Positions 1 to 6,300 of a stretch of DNA of 14,382 nucleotides are shown here, piece by piece; the first letter of the stretch is position 1; every line of letters starts with the position of its first letter. The position numbers and the translations under genes are program-made. The DNA is from Myxococcales bacterium. GTDB taxonomy: Bacteria; Myxococcota_A; Polyangia; Polyangiales; Houyiibacteriaceae. The DNA lies in NCBI GenBank assembly GCA_020354595.1, contig CP070650.1, forward strand, positions 1,893,031 to 1,907,412, read 5' to 3'. The notes below the pieces were generated by a model, which was given only the letters and a program-made list of their open reading frames with translations, had not been told where the DNA came from and did no database searches.

Positions 1-30
1 ACCACCGGCGAGCCGGAGGGAGCCGCAAGC

Positions 31-663
31 ATGCATGAAATCTGGGAGGCACTGGTCGAAGGTGCTCCGTTTTCGTTCATCAACCTCGGTGTCTTGGCTT
101 TTGGGGTGGGCGTGATCATCGACCGCGCCTGGTACATCCGCATGAACTACAGCGTCGACGCCGCCGAATTCATGAACCGCATTCGCAAGCTGGTTCAGGC
201 CGGCAACATCGACCGCGCGATTCGGCAGTGCGAGGCGAAGGCCATTCCCCTGCTCGAGGTGGTGAAGTCGGGGCTGACACAGGTGAACCGCGGCGAAGAG
301 GCCGTCATCGCCTCGATGGAAGAAAAGATGAGTGAGGTGATCCCCGCACTCGAAAAGCGCACGGGCTCGCTTTGGACGCTCGCCAACATCGCGACGCTCA
401 TCGGCCTGCTCGGTACGATCAGTGGTCTGATTCGCGCCTTCAAGGCGGTTGGCACCATCGACGACCCATCGCAAAAGACCGCTCTGCTTTCCGCGGGTAT
501 CGCCGAAGCCATGTGGAATACGTTTCTCGGTCTGCTGATCGCCGTGATCTTCATGATCGCTCACCTCGTGTTGCACGGTCTCACCAAGCGCCACAAGCAC
601 GAGATGGAAAAGGTCACGATGCAGCTCGAGAACCTACTCACGCTGCGCCGGCAAGGTGGTTGA
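31..663 (+). CDS. MotA/TolQ/ExbB-family proton channel subunit
   Basis: This inner-membrane protein should use the proton motive force to energise a partner complex, with the two ExbD/TolR proteins encoded just downstream. The 210 aa length is typical of the family. Three membrane segments are visible at about residues 14-35, 113-136 and 158-183, with a cytoplasmic loop between the first two. The family signature is clear: ATLIGLLGTISGLIRAF at 121-137 and GIAEAMWNTFLGLLIAV at 156-172. The ATG at 31 is preceded by a strong purine-rich ribosome site (GGAGGGAG, 15-22). The next gene starts 12 bases after the stop, so an operon is likely. In Myxococcus the gliding motor AglRQS and the Tol-like AglXV sets have such proteins. 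Which system this one serves cannot be decided here. Family call is sure; role is inferred. The 30 bases before the start may be the end of an upstream gene. Confidence 0.93.
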   Translation: MHEIWEALVEGAPFSFINLGVLAFGVGVIIDRAWYIRMNYSVDAAEFMNRIRKLVQAGNIDRAIRQCEAKAIPLLEVVKSGLTQVNRGEEAVIASMEEKMSEVIPALEKRTGSLWTLANIATLIGLLGTISGLIRAFKAVGTIDDPSQKTALLSAGIAEAMWNTFLGLLIAVIFMIAHLVLHGLTKRHKHEMEKVTMQLENLLTLRRQGG

Positions 664-675
664 TCGGGCCCGGCC

Positions 676-1233
676 ATGCCCGCACGGCTGACACCACGCC
701 AACGAGCCTATGTCCGCAAACGGACTATGGTTCCGGACGCGGACCCGTCTGAGCTCGATGAAGAGCTGAATATCGTCCCGTTCTTGGACATCGTCGTGAA
801 CATCATCATGTTCTTGCTGATGACCCTGACGACGGTGGCGTTCTTCTCGCAGGTGGAAGCGGCCCTACCCGAATATCGCAGGGGAGGCATCGGGAAACGC
901 GCTGCGGAAAACGAGGCGCTGAATCTGAACGTCACGGTCACCCGAGCCGGTGTCATCGTTTCGGGATCAGGCGGTAAGCTCGCACGCGGCTGCACCACGA
1001 CGGCGCCAGGCAAAGTGATCACCGTGCCGGCCGGGATGAATGGCCAACACGATTGGAAGGGCGTCACCAACTGCGTGCGGCGGGTCAAAGACCAGTTCGC
1101 CGATGAGACGCGCGTCACGCTGAGCGCGGACCCCGAGATCCCCTACGAACACCTCATCGCCGCCATGGACGCGGTTCGGGGCGACGAAAACGAGCTCTTC
1201 CCGGATGTCTTGCTGTCCGCAGGGATTCGATGA
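676..1233 (+). CDS. ExbD/TolR-family protein, first of tandem pair
   Basis: This is a stator-type partner of the upstream ExbB/TolQ protein. A cytoplasmic N-terminus of about 33 residues leads into one membrane helix (about 35-57) carrying the family's essential aspartate, D38, in the context NIVPFLDIV. A periplasmic domain follows to residue 185. Its C-terminal part (TRVTLSADPEIPYEHLIAAMDAV) is the usual ExbD fold ending. Unusual for the family are two cysteines in the periplasmic part, C106 and C133, which could form a disulfide. The ribosome site before the ATG at 676 is weak and the gap to the previous gene is only 12 bases, so translation probably depends on the upstream gene. The stop codon overlaps the next start (ATGA). 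The 185 aa length is slightly above the usual 130-150 because of the inserted segment around residues 100-135. Confidence 0.9.
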   Translation: MPARLTPRQRAYVRKRTMVPDADPSELDEELNIVPFLDIVVNIIMFLLMTLTTVAFFSQVEAALPEYRRGGIGKRAAENEALNLNVTVTRAGVIVSGSGGKLARGCTTTAPGKVITVPAGMNGQHDWKGVTNCVRRVKDQFADETRVTLSADPEIPYEHLIAAMDAVRGDENELFPDVLLSAGIR

Positions 1234-1835
1234 TGGCCGACGAACGCAGCACACCGCCGCGAGAATCTTTGGCCCCACCCGTGGCCGACAAGCCGGTGTC
1301 GATGTCCCACGTCAACCGAGTCGTCCGCGCCAAGCTCCGCCGCCGCGCCGAGCCCGAGCACTTCGGTCTCAACATCTACCCGATGATGGACATGCTCACG
1401 ATTCTGCTCGTCTACATGATGGCGATCTTCGCGACGTCGTCGGCGGCGGCCGTTCAGGAGAGCAGCGAGCTACGCATCCCCTATTCCACCTCGCAGGTCG
1501 AGGTCAGCGAAGCGCTCGGTGTCCAGATCTCGCGAAGTGGCATCGTCGTCGACGGCAAGCCCGTCCTCGAGCTCCGCAACGGCATCGTCGACCCGAGCCT
1601 CAAGCAGGGCGGCAGCAGCGGTTTCCTGATCACACCGCTCTATAAGACGCTCAGCGAAATCCGCGACCGTAAGAAGCGCACTGCGGCCCGCTTCGCCAAT
1701 CAACCCTTTGTCGGCGACGTGCAGATCATCGCCGACAAACGGACCCCTTACCGTACGTTGAGCGAAGTCATCTATACATTGGGGCAGACCGAGTTTAAGA
1801 ATCTGCGGTTTATTGTTAATAAGAAGACGGAGTGA
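1230..1835 (+). CDS. ExbD/TolR-family protein, second of tandem pair
   Basis: This is the second ExbD/TolR-like stator protein (201 aa). It has a longer cytoplasmic N-terminus (about 47 residues, Arg-rich at 33-39). A membrane helix follows at about 50-72 with the conserved aspartate D54 in the context NIYPMMDML. The periplasmic domain ends in the standard ADKRTPYRTLSEVIYTLGQ region (169-185). The ATG at 1230 overlaps the stop of the previous gene by four bases (ATGA), with a second in-frame ATG directly after it, which shows translational coupling. Sequence identity to the first ExbD is low by eye, so the two copies are not a recent duplication. One ExbB with two different ExbD proteins is the gene order of the myxobacterial AglRQS motor. 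This supports but does not prove a motility or envelope-energising role. Confidence 0.92.
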   Translation: MMADERSTPPRESLAPPVADKPVSMSHVNRVVRAKLRRRAEPEHFGLNIYPMMDMLTILLVYMMAIFATSSAAAVQESSELRIPYSTSQVEVSEALGVQISRSGIVVDGKPVLELRNGIVDPSLKQGGSSGFLITPLYKTLSEIRDRKKRTAARFANQPFVGDVQIIADKRTPYRTLSEVIYTLGQTEFKNLRFIVNKKTE

Positions 1836-1844
1836 AGTGAGCCC

Positions 1845-1888
1845 GCGTCGGGTTAATCACATCCGACCCGCCCCGACGCCTGCGGCGT
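1845..1888. terminator. possible hairpins between convergent genes
   Basis: Two overlapping inverted repeats lie in the 170-base gap between the ExbD operon and the convergent E2 gene. One is an 8-bp stem, GCGTCGGG at 1845-1852 with CCCGACGC at 1872-1879. The other is a short 5-bp stem, ACGCC at 1876-1880 with GGCGT at 1884-1888, followed by TTTGGTT on the plus strand. The position suits termination of the ExbD operon, but the T tract is poor. The rest of the gap (1889-2005) is C-rich on the plus strand and shows nothing else recognisable. Confidence 0.25.
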
Positions 1889-2005
1889 TTGGTTGGTCCC
1901 GCCCCACCGCCCCCACACTATCGCCTACCCCCACCCGTAATCCTCCCTGCGCGCCGGGCTTCGCCGTTCCGGCTCGCACTGCCGTGCATGTTTGGGAGGC
2001 GGGTT

Positions 2006-3268
2006 CTACAGCTCGAAGTCGCCGTACTCGAGAATCTCGCCGATGCGATACAGAAAGCCGTTTGCGTGCACGCCGTCGACCACGCGGTGGTCGTAAGTGA
2101 GCGCCATGTGCATCACCGGATGGATCGCCATCAGGTCTTCGCCGTCGTGCTCGATGACGACGACACGCTTCTTGATCGTCCCCAGTCGAAGGATGCCGAC
2201 GTTGGGCTGAGAGATGATGGCGCCACCGACGAGATTGCCGCGGCGGCCTGGGTTCGACACGGTGAAAGTTTTGCCCGCCAGGTCGTTGGGCGTCAGGTTG
2301 CCCGCGCGCGCGCGCTCCGCAACGTCGGCGACCGCCCGGGCGATGCCACGAATCGTGAGCTCGTCCGTGTTGCGGATGACCGGAACGACGAGGCCCTGGT
2401 CGGTGTCCACCGCGATGCCTACGTTCACCTCGGCCAGCTTGACGTACGCGTCATCGAGCACTCGGGCGTTGAGCTCTGGGAATTCGCGCAACGCGCGTGC
2501 GGTCGCGGCGATCGCAAACGCCAGGTAGGTGAGGCTCAAGCCGTCCTTCTTAAACTGTCCCTTATGTTGATCTCGGAGCACCGCGGTCCGATGTAGGTCG
2601 CACTCGGCGAATGTGACGACGTCGGGAGCGGTCTGCTTCGAGTACACCATGTGGTCCGCGATGATGCGGCGGCGCCTCGTGAACGGGACCAGCTCGTCCC
2701 CTTCCTTCGGGACGTAGGGGGGCACACGAAACGCGCCCGCCGGGCCGGTGCCGCGCGAGGCTGCCGGAGCAGGGGGGGGCGCCTGCGGGGCGGGCGGCGG
2801 CGGGGTGGTGGCCATCCGCTCGGGCGGCGTGCTCCCGATCGCCGCCATCACGTCGCCGTGCATGATTCGACCGCCATCTCCGGAGCCTTGGACCCCGGCA
2901 AGGTCGACGTCTTTCTCACGGGCGAGCTTGCGGACAGACGGAGACGTCGGCGCCGGCACGCCCGCCTCTTCGGGAGCGGCCTGCTCGTCGGAAGGAGGCG
3001 CCGCGGCAGGGGGACTTGCAATCGCCTGCGCTCCCTCGTCGATCTCGCAGATCGGATCGCCCACGGCGACGATGTCGTCCTCTCCCGCGAGCAGCTTGGT
3101 CACGACGCCCGCAACGGGCGACGGGAGCTCGCTATCGGCTTTGTCGGTCAGGATCTCGACGAGGGCCTGGTCCTTCGCGACGGACTGCCCGACCGAGACG
3201 AGCCATTTGCCGATCGTGCCTTCGACGACGCTCTCGCCGAGCTGCGGCATGGTCACTTGGGTGGCCAT
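2006..3268 (-). CDS. 2-oxoacid dehydrogenase complex E2, dihydrolipoamide acyltransferase
   Basis: This is the core E2 enzyme of a 2-oxoacid dehydrogenase complex. It moves an acyl group from lipoyl-lysine to coenzyme A. The 420 aa show the full layout. A lipoyl domain (about 1-80) has its lipoylation lysine K43 in TDKADSELPSP. A flexible Ala/Pro/Glu linker follows, then a peripheral-subunit-binding domain (about 109-144, SPSVRKLAREKDVDL). A second Pro/Ala linker precedes the catalytic domain (about 193-420) with the active-site motif YDHRVVDG (H394, D398). The reading frame stays open for another 173 codons upstream, but MATQVTMPQLGESV is the standard E2 beginning, so the ATG at 3268 is the start. 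The linker and the motif NPGRRGNLVGG suggest a branched-chain or general E2. The substrate cannot be fixed, because no E1 or E3 gene is adjacent and the flanking genes lie on the other strand. Confidence 0.95.
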   Translation of the reverse strand: MATQVTMPQLGESVVEGTIGKWLVSVGQSVAKDQALVEILTDKADSELPSPVAGVVTKLLAGEDDIVAVGDPICEIDEGAQAIASPPAAAPPSDEQAAPEEAGVPAPTSPSVRKLAREKDVDLAGVQGSGDGGRIMHGDVMAAIGSTPPERMATTPPPPAPQAPPPAPAASRGTGPAGAFRVPPYVPKEGDELVPFTRRRRIIADHMVYSKQTAPDVVTFAECDLHRTAVLRDQHKGQFKKDGLSLTYLAFAIAATARALREFPELNARVLDDAYVKLAEVNVGIAVDTDQGLVVPVIRNTDELTIRGIARAVADVAERARAGNLTPNDLAGKTFTVSNPGRRGNLVGGAIISQPNVGILRLGTIKKRVVVIEHDGEDLMAIHPVMHMALTYDHRVVDGVHANGFLYRIGEILEYGDFEL

Positions 3269-3346
3269 TGGAGCCGCACCATAGCCCAAAAAGACCCATT
3301 CGGTAGCGTCTTGCCGGAACTCGCCGGTTGTAGGACGATCCACCGC

Positions 3347-3532
3347 ATGGGGGGCGAGGACGATCCACCGATCCGCAAGGGCGACAAGGGCTTCCTGTTC
3401 AGACTGATCGGCGGCGTCGGGGTCGTGGTTCTGCTCGGAGTGTTGGTGCTCGGGCTCCTGGACCGATCCCGGCTCGGGAGTTGCGCTGCGCGCGGTTTTT
3501 TGCAGGTCACCGATACGCCCTCTTCGGACTAG
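3347..3532 (+). CDS. small single-pass membrane protein, unknown function
   Basis: This short reading frame of 61 aa has an ATG at 3347. AGGA lies at 3332-3335, 11 bases before it, a slightly long spacing. A charged N-terminus (residues 1-19, with Asp, Glu, Lys and Arg) leads into one very hydrophobic segment (about 20-37, Gly/Val/Leu-rich). A short polar tail with a single cysteine follows. It sits 78 bases from the divergent E2 start and 33 bases before the TerB-like gene, so it probably opens the operon that ends with MscS. No family is recognised. It could be a spurious frame, but the clean topology, the position in a gap that would otherwise be empty, and the same strand as the genes that follow argue for a real gene. 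No function is proposed. Confidence 0.5.
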   Translation: MGGEDDPPIRKGDKGFLFRLIGGVGVVVLLGVLVLGLLDRSRLGSCAARGFLQVTDTPSSD

Positions 3533-3565
3533 TGCTGAGCCCACGGTCGGAGTAGAGTCCGGCGG

Positions 3566-3892
3566 ATGCTGGACGCGCTCACCCGGGAAGACAGGCTCCA
3601 ACTCATGCGATTCGTGTGCTCGTTCGCGTGGGCAGACCTGGAGGTCACTGCGATGGAGCGCGAGTTCATCGTGACCATGGTGGACCGACTCGATCTCGAC
3701 GACGACGAACGCGAGCAGGTCGCGAGTTGGCTCGAAGTACCGCCCCGTGCCGACGACCTCGACCCCGCAGACGTCCCGCGTGAGCATCGGCAGCTGTTCT
3801 TAGACGCAGCACGAGCGATGATCCTCTCGGACGGTGAGGTCGACGACGTCGAAGCCGAGAACCTCGTCATCCTCGATCAACTGCTGCGCTAA
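3566..3892 (+). CDS. TerB-fold protein (tellurite resistance TerB-like)
   Basis: A small soluble, acidic, all-helical protein of 108 aa. It shows the twin TerB pattern: helices beginning near RLQLMRFVCSFAWADLEVT (10-28) and again near RQLFLDAARAMILSDGEVDD (74-93). In each, an acidic loop (ADLEVTAME, SDGEVDDVE) follows a hydrophobic helix. TerB-fold proteins bind metal ions or act as scaffolds at membranes. No tellurite operon (TerC, TerD, TerZ) is present, so the name says fold, not tellurite resistance. It lies between a small membrane protein and the MscS gene (25-base gap), and the three probably form one operon. The ribosome site is weak (GGAG at 3549-3552, 13 bases from the ATG). The fold is fairly sure; the function is unknown. 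Confidence 0.7.
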   Translation: MLDALTREDRLQLMRFVCSFAWADLEVTAMEREFIVTMVDRLDLDDDEREQVASWLEVPPRADDLDPADVPREHRQLFLDAARAMILSDGEVDDVEAENLVILDQLLR

Positions 3893-3917
3893 CCCGTTTG
3901 CACTATCGGAGACATCT

Positions 3918-4751
3918 ATGGAGCTCGACGCAAACAAGTATCTAGACCTGCTCATCGAGTACGGCCCCAAGGTCGTCGGCGTCCTTATCGCGCTGTTCGC
4001 CGCGTGGGTCATCGCCGGCTGGTTGGAGCGCGCCGTCCGCAAGGCACTCGAAAAACGGAACTTCGACGATACGCTCACACGCTTTTTCGCCAAGCTAACG
4101 CGCTACTTGATCCTCGTTGGCGTGGTTCTCGGATGCCTCGGGGTATTCGGAATCCAGACGGCGAGCTTTGCAGCAGTTCTCGCCGCGGCCGGCTTCGCCG
4201 TCGGCCTCGCCTTTCAAGGCACACTCGGGAACTTTTCGGCGGGCGTCATGCTGTTGGTCTTTCGACCATTCAAAGTCGGAGACTTCGTCGAGGTCAACGG
4301 AGAGACCGGCACTTGCGAGCACATCGATCTCTTCACGTGCGAGTTCCGCACGCTCGACAACAAGAAGCTCATCATTCCCAACGGCGCCGTCTTCGGGAAC
4401 ACCATCACCAACTACACCGGATATGACACGCGCCGCGTGGACATCGATATCGGGGCGGAATACTCCGCGGACGTCGACGCGACGCGCGCCGCCCTCGAGA
4501 AGGCCGCGGCAAACATCCCGGGGATGCTCAAGGATCCCGCGCCTCAGGTGTTCCTGAAGTCGCTCGGAGCTTCGTCGGTCGATTGGCAGGTCCGCATTTG
4601 GTGTAAGACCGAGGACTTCTGGAACGTCTGGCAGGCCACCACGCAAGCATCGAAGGCCGCGCTCGACGCAGCCGGCATCGGGATCCCATTCCCGCAGCAG
4701 GACGTGCATTTGGACGAGGCGGTCGTGGAGGCGCTCTCGGGCAGAAGCTGA
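3918..4751 (+). CDS. MscS-family small-conductance mechanosensitive channel
   Basis: This is a tension-gated channel that releases solutes during osmotic downshock, acting in the inner membrane as a homoheptamer. The 277 aa are close to E. coli MscS (286). Predicted helices lie at about 17-35 (TM1) and 62-80 (TM2), with the pore-lining helix at about 83-113, rich in Ala and Gly (AAVLAAAGFAVGLAFQGTLG). The family's beta domain (FRPFKVGDFVEV, 115-126) and the IPNGAVFGNTITNYT segment (153-167) follow, then the terminal IPFPQQDVHL (256-265). The ATG at 3918 is chosen because GGAGA at 3908-3912 lies five bases upstream and because residue 1 then fits the family. The frame is open for 28 codons further, but these overlap the TerB gene. 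The stop codon lies inside a 12-bp palindrome that begins a tandem repeat. Confidence 0.95.
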   Translation: MELDANKYLDLLIEYGPKVVGVLIALFAAWVIAGWLERAVRKALEKRNFDDTLTRFFAKLTRYLILVGVVLGCLGVFGIQTASFAAVLAAAGFAVGLAFQGTLGNFSAGVMLLVFRPFKVGDFVEVNGETGTCEHIDLFTCEFRTLDNKKLIIPNGAVFGNTITNYTGYDTRRVDIDIGAEYSADVDATRAALEKAAANIPGMLKDPAPQVFLKSLGASSVDWQVRIWCKTEDFWNVWQATTQASKAALDAAGIGIPFPQQDVHLDEAVVEALSGRS

Positions 4752-4758
4752 CGTCAGC
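4747..4758. repeat. 12-bp perfect palindrome over MscS stop codon
   Basis: GCTGACGTCAGC reads the same on both strands. It contains the MscS stop codon TGA (4749-4751), and its right half is the first unit of the hexamer array. In effect the array is preceded by one inverted unit, so the first units could fold back on the MscS transcript. Confidence 0.8.
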
Positions 4759-4878
4759 GTCAGCGTCAGCGTCAGCGCCAGCGCCAGCGCCAGTGCAAGT
4801 GCCAGTGCCAGTGCCAGCGCCAGCGTCAGCGCCAGTGCCAGCGCCAGCGCCAGCGCCAGCGCCAGCGCCAGCGCCAGC
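4753..4878. repeat. 21-unit hexanucleotide tandem repeat
   Basis: There are twenty-one consecutive 6-base units. In order on the plus strand they are GTCAGC x4, GCCAGC x2, GCCAGT, GCAAGT, GCCAGT x2, GCCAGC x2, GTCAGC, GCCAGT and GCCAGC x7. The array begins one base after the MscS stop codon and ends 96 bases before the end of the convergent Hsp70 gene. It is therefore non-coding, although all six frames of the array are nearly free of stops and yield Ala-Leu or Pro-Val/Ala strings. The homogeneous right half (seven identical units) suggests recent slippage expansion, and the mixed left half suggests older copies. The remaining gap, 4879-4974, shows no convincing gene or terminator. Confidence 0.97.
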
Positions 4879-4974
4879 GGAACGTGTGTTTTCGCGGTTG
4901 GTGCTGCAAGCCGTTGAAACGACTTGGTTCGTGAGGGGCGAGCGTGTCCCCGGTTGCTGCTTTCCGAGCTGGCG

Positions 4975-6168
4975 TCAAGCGCAGGGGTCGAGAAGCTCTG
5001 AAACCGCAGGTCGGGCCGCGGCCAGACTGGCGCCCAAGCTGACCGCGTGCATCGGGTCGAGGTCTGAGCGCGGCCGCTTGTCGAAGTACTTGGAAATGAA
5101 GGCGCGGAGGCCTGGAAGCAGCGTGCTCCCACCCGCCAAGAACACCGCGTCGATGTCGCGCGCCCGGAGGCTCGCCTGCGCCAACACCTCGTCACAGATA
5201 CCGAAGGTCCTGCGGACCAAGTCCAAGGTCAGTTGTTGGACTTCGTCCCGGCTGATCGGAATGATGCCGCAGCTCTCCGGCGCAGCCGGGTCGACGCTGG
5301 GAATGGCGATCGCGGCTTGCTCGGACTCCGTCAGCTCGCACTTTGCCATCTCGCACGCCATCACGAGGCGATCGAAGGTCACCGCGTCGTTGGTGAGGTC
5401 CCAGCCGTCGCGCGACAACGTGCGATCGGCAACGTGAAGCGCGATTGTCCGGTCGACGTCATCGCCACCGAGGTAGGGGTCGCCGCCGTGGCCAACGACG
5501 CGAAACGGATAGCGGCTGCAATCGACGACCGCGGCATCGAACGTGCCACCGCCCAAGTCGTACACGAACGCATGCTTCAAGTTGCTGCGATTTAGATACG
5601 CAAGCGCCGTCGCAACCGGCTCTTCGACCACCCGCACGGTCGCAAATTCCGCCTTGGTGACCGCGAGCGAGGTCGCGTTGCGGCGGCGTTGATCGAAGCC
5701 GACCGGCGCAGTGACCACCGCATGCACGTCCTTGGTGGAGTGGTTGGCGAGTTGGCACAGACCACGCACGACCATGCCACCGATGTCGACCGCAGATATG
5801 ACGCCCGCTCGGGTTCGGAACGCCAGCTCGCCCTGCGGGGTTTGCACCAAGTCGTAGGGGTAGTGTTGGCGGAACTGCGTGGTGTACGAAGAGTGCCACC
5901 TCGCGCCGATGATGCGCTTGGCCGACAAGATGGTGTTCTTCGGATCCATCGCGCGCCGCCGACGCGCCGGTTTCCCGATCAGTGTCGCCCCGCTTGGGGG
6001 GAACGCCACGGCGGACGGCATCACAGACCCCTGACCCTCGAGGGTCAAGGCCTCGAAATTGCGGGCGACCACCGTGTTGGTGGTACCGAGATCGATTCCA
6101 ACGGTTCTCTGCCTGCGGATGGACATCGGCCGTCCGGAAATCTTGGGTCGTACTGCAGTGAGGTCCAT
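4975..6168 (-). CDS. Hsp70-family protein, ATPase domain only
   Basis: This is an actin-fold ATPase of the Hsp70 superfamily. The nucleotide-binding landmarks are all present: phosphate-1 loop VGIDLGTTNTVVA (23-35), VVTAPVGFDQRRRNA (151-165), VEEPVATALAYL (181-192), phosphate-2 loop YDLGGGTFDAAVVD (203-216) and adenosine loop VFLAGGSTLLPGLRAF (342-357). The protein stops at residue 397, soon after the ATPase fold. DnaK has about 638 residues, so the substrate-binding domain and lid are missing and a classic chaperone role is doubtful. No DnaJ or GrpE gene lies nearby. The start is uncertain. The ATG at 6168 has only a distant AAGAGG, while the ATG at 6126 (residue 15, MSIRRQRTVGIDLG) gives the more usual Hsp70 N-terminus. 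It is divergent from the reductase gene and convergent with MscS. Confidence 0.88.
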   Translation of the reverse strand: MDLTAVRPKISGRPMSIRRQRTVGIDLGTTNTVVARNFEALTLEGQGSVMPSAVAFPPSGATLIGKPARRRRAMDPKNTILSAKRIIGARWHSSYTTQFRQHYPYDLVQTPQGELAFRTRAGVISAVDIGGMVVRGLCQLANHSTKDVHAVVTAPVGFDQRRRNATSLAVTKAEFATVRVVEEPVATALAYLNRSNLKHAFVYDLGGGTFDAAVVDCSRYPFRVVGHGGDPYLGGDDVDRTIALHVADRTLSRDGWDLTNDAVTFDRLVMACEMAKCELTESEQAAIAIPSVDPAAPESCGIIPISRDEVQQLTLDLVRRTFGICDEVLAQASLRARDIDAVFLAGGSTLLPGLRAFISKYFDKRPRSDLDPMHAVSLGASLAAARPAVSELLDPCA

Positions 6169-6268
6169 AGGGGGGAGTGGCCTCTTCGAAACAACCAGGC
6201 TACGTCATTCGGAAGCCGCCTGCCACACTGAGTTCGCCGGCTGGACCCGATGGGGTGTTCATCCTAGA

Positions 6269-6283
6269 GTGAAACACGTTCTA
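6269..6283 (+). promoter_or_regulatory. KstR-like operator before reductase gene (site A)
   Basis: GTGAAACACGTTCTA ends 17 bases before the reductase ATG. Positions 2-15 of this 15-mer fit TNNAACNNGTTNNA, the published consensus of the TetR-family steroid regulator KstR. The identical 15 bases occur in opposite orientation before the Rieske oxygenase gene. Here the flanks extend the dyad (CTAGA on the left, TCTAG on the right). No clear -35/-10 pair was found for this site. Confidence 0.7.
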
Positions 6284-6300
6284 GTTGGAGACAGCACCGG

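Noticed and set aside
1889..2596. Plus-strand frames of 235 codons and more over the E2 gene
   Set aside because: They are shadows of the E2 coding region, caused by high GC content. The E2 protein on the other strand is unmistakable.
2772..2779. Eight-G run in the E2 gene as a phase-variation site
   Set aside because: It encodes the Pro-rich linker, where such runs are expected, and the frame is intact on both sides.
3269..3787. N-terminal extension of the E2 frame
   Set aside because: The frame is open, but it runs antisense through the small membrane protein and TerB genes. E2 proteins begin at MATQVTMPQLGE.
4753..4878. CRISPR array
   Set aside because: The units are 6 bases with no spacers, and no cas gene is nearby.
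4907..4926. Imperfect hairpin CAAG-CGTT/AACG-CTTG as terminator of mscS or hsp70
   Set aside because: The stem has a mismatch and no T tract follows on either strand.
4095..5195. Long minus-strand frame (366 codons) through mscS and the repeat
   Set aside because: It is antisense to MscS, overlaps the end of the Hsp70 gene and is kept open by the stop-free hexamer array, which gives an Ala-Leu string. No family motif is present.
4793..5437. Plus-strand frame with a Pro-Val/Pro-Ala repeat
   Set aside because: It is the translation of the tandem repeat followed by the antisense of the Hsp70 gene. It has no ribosome site and no motif.
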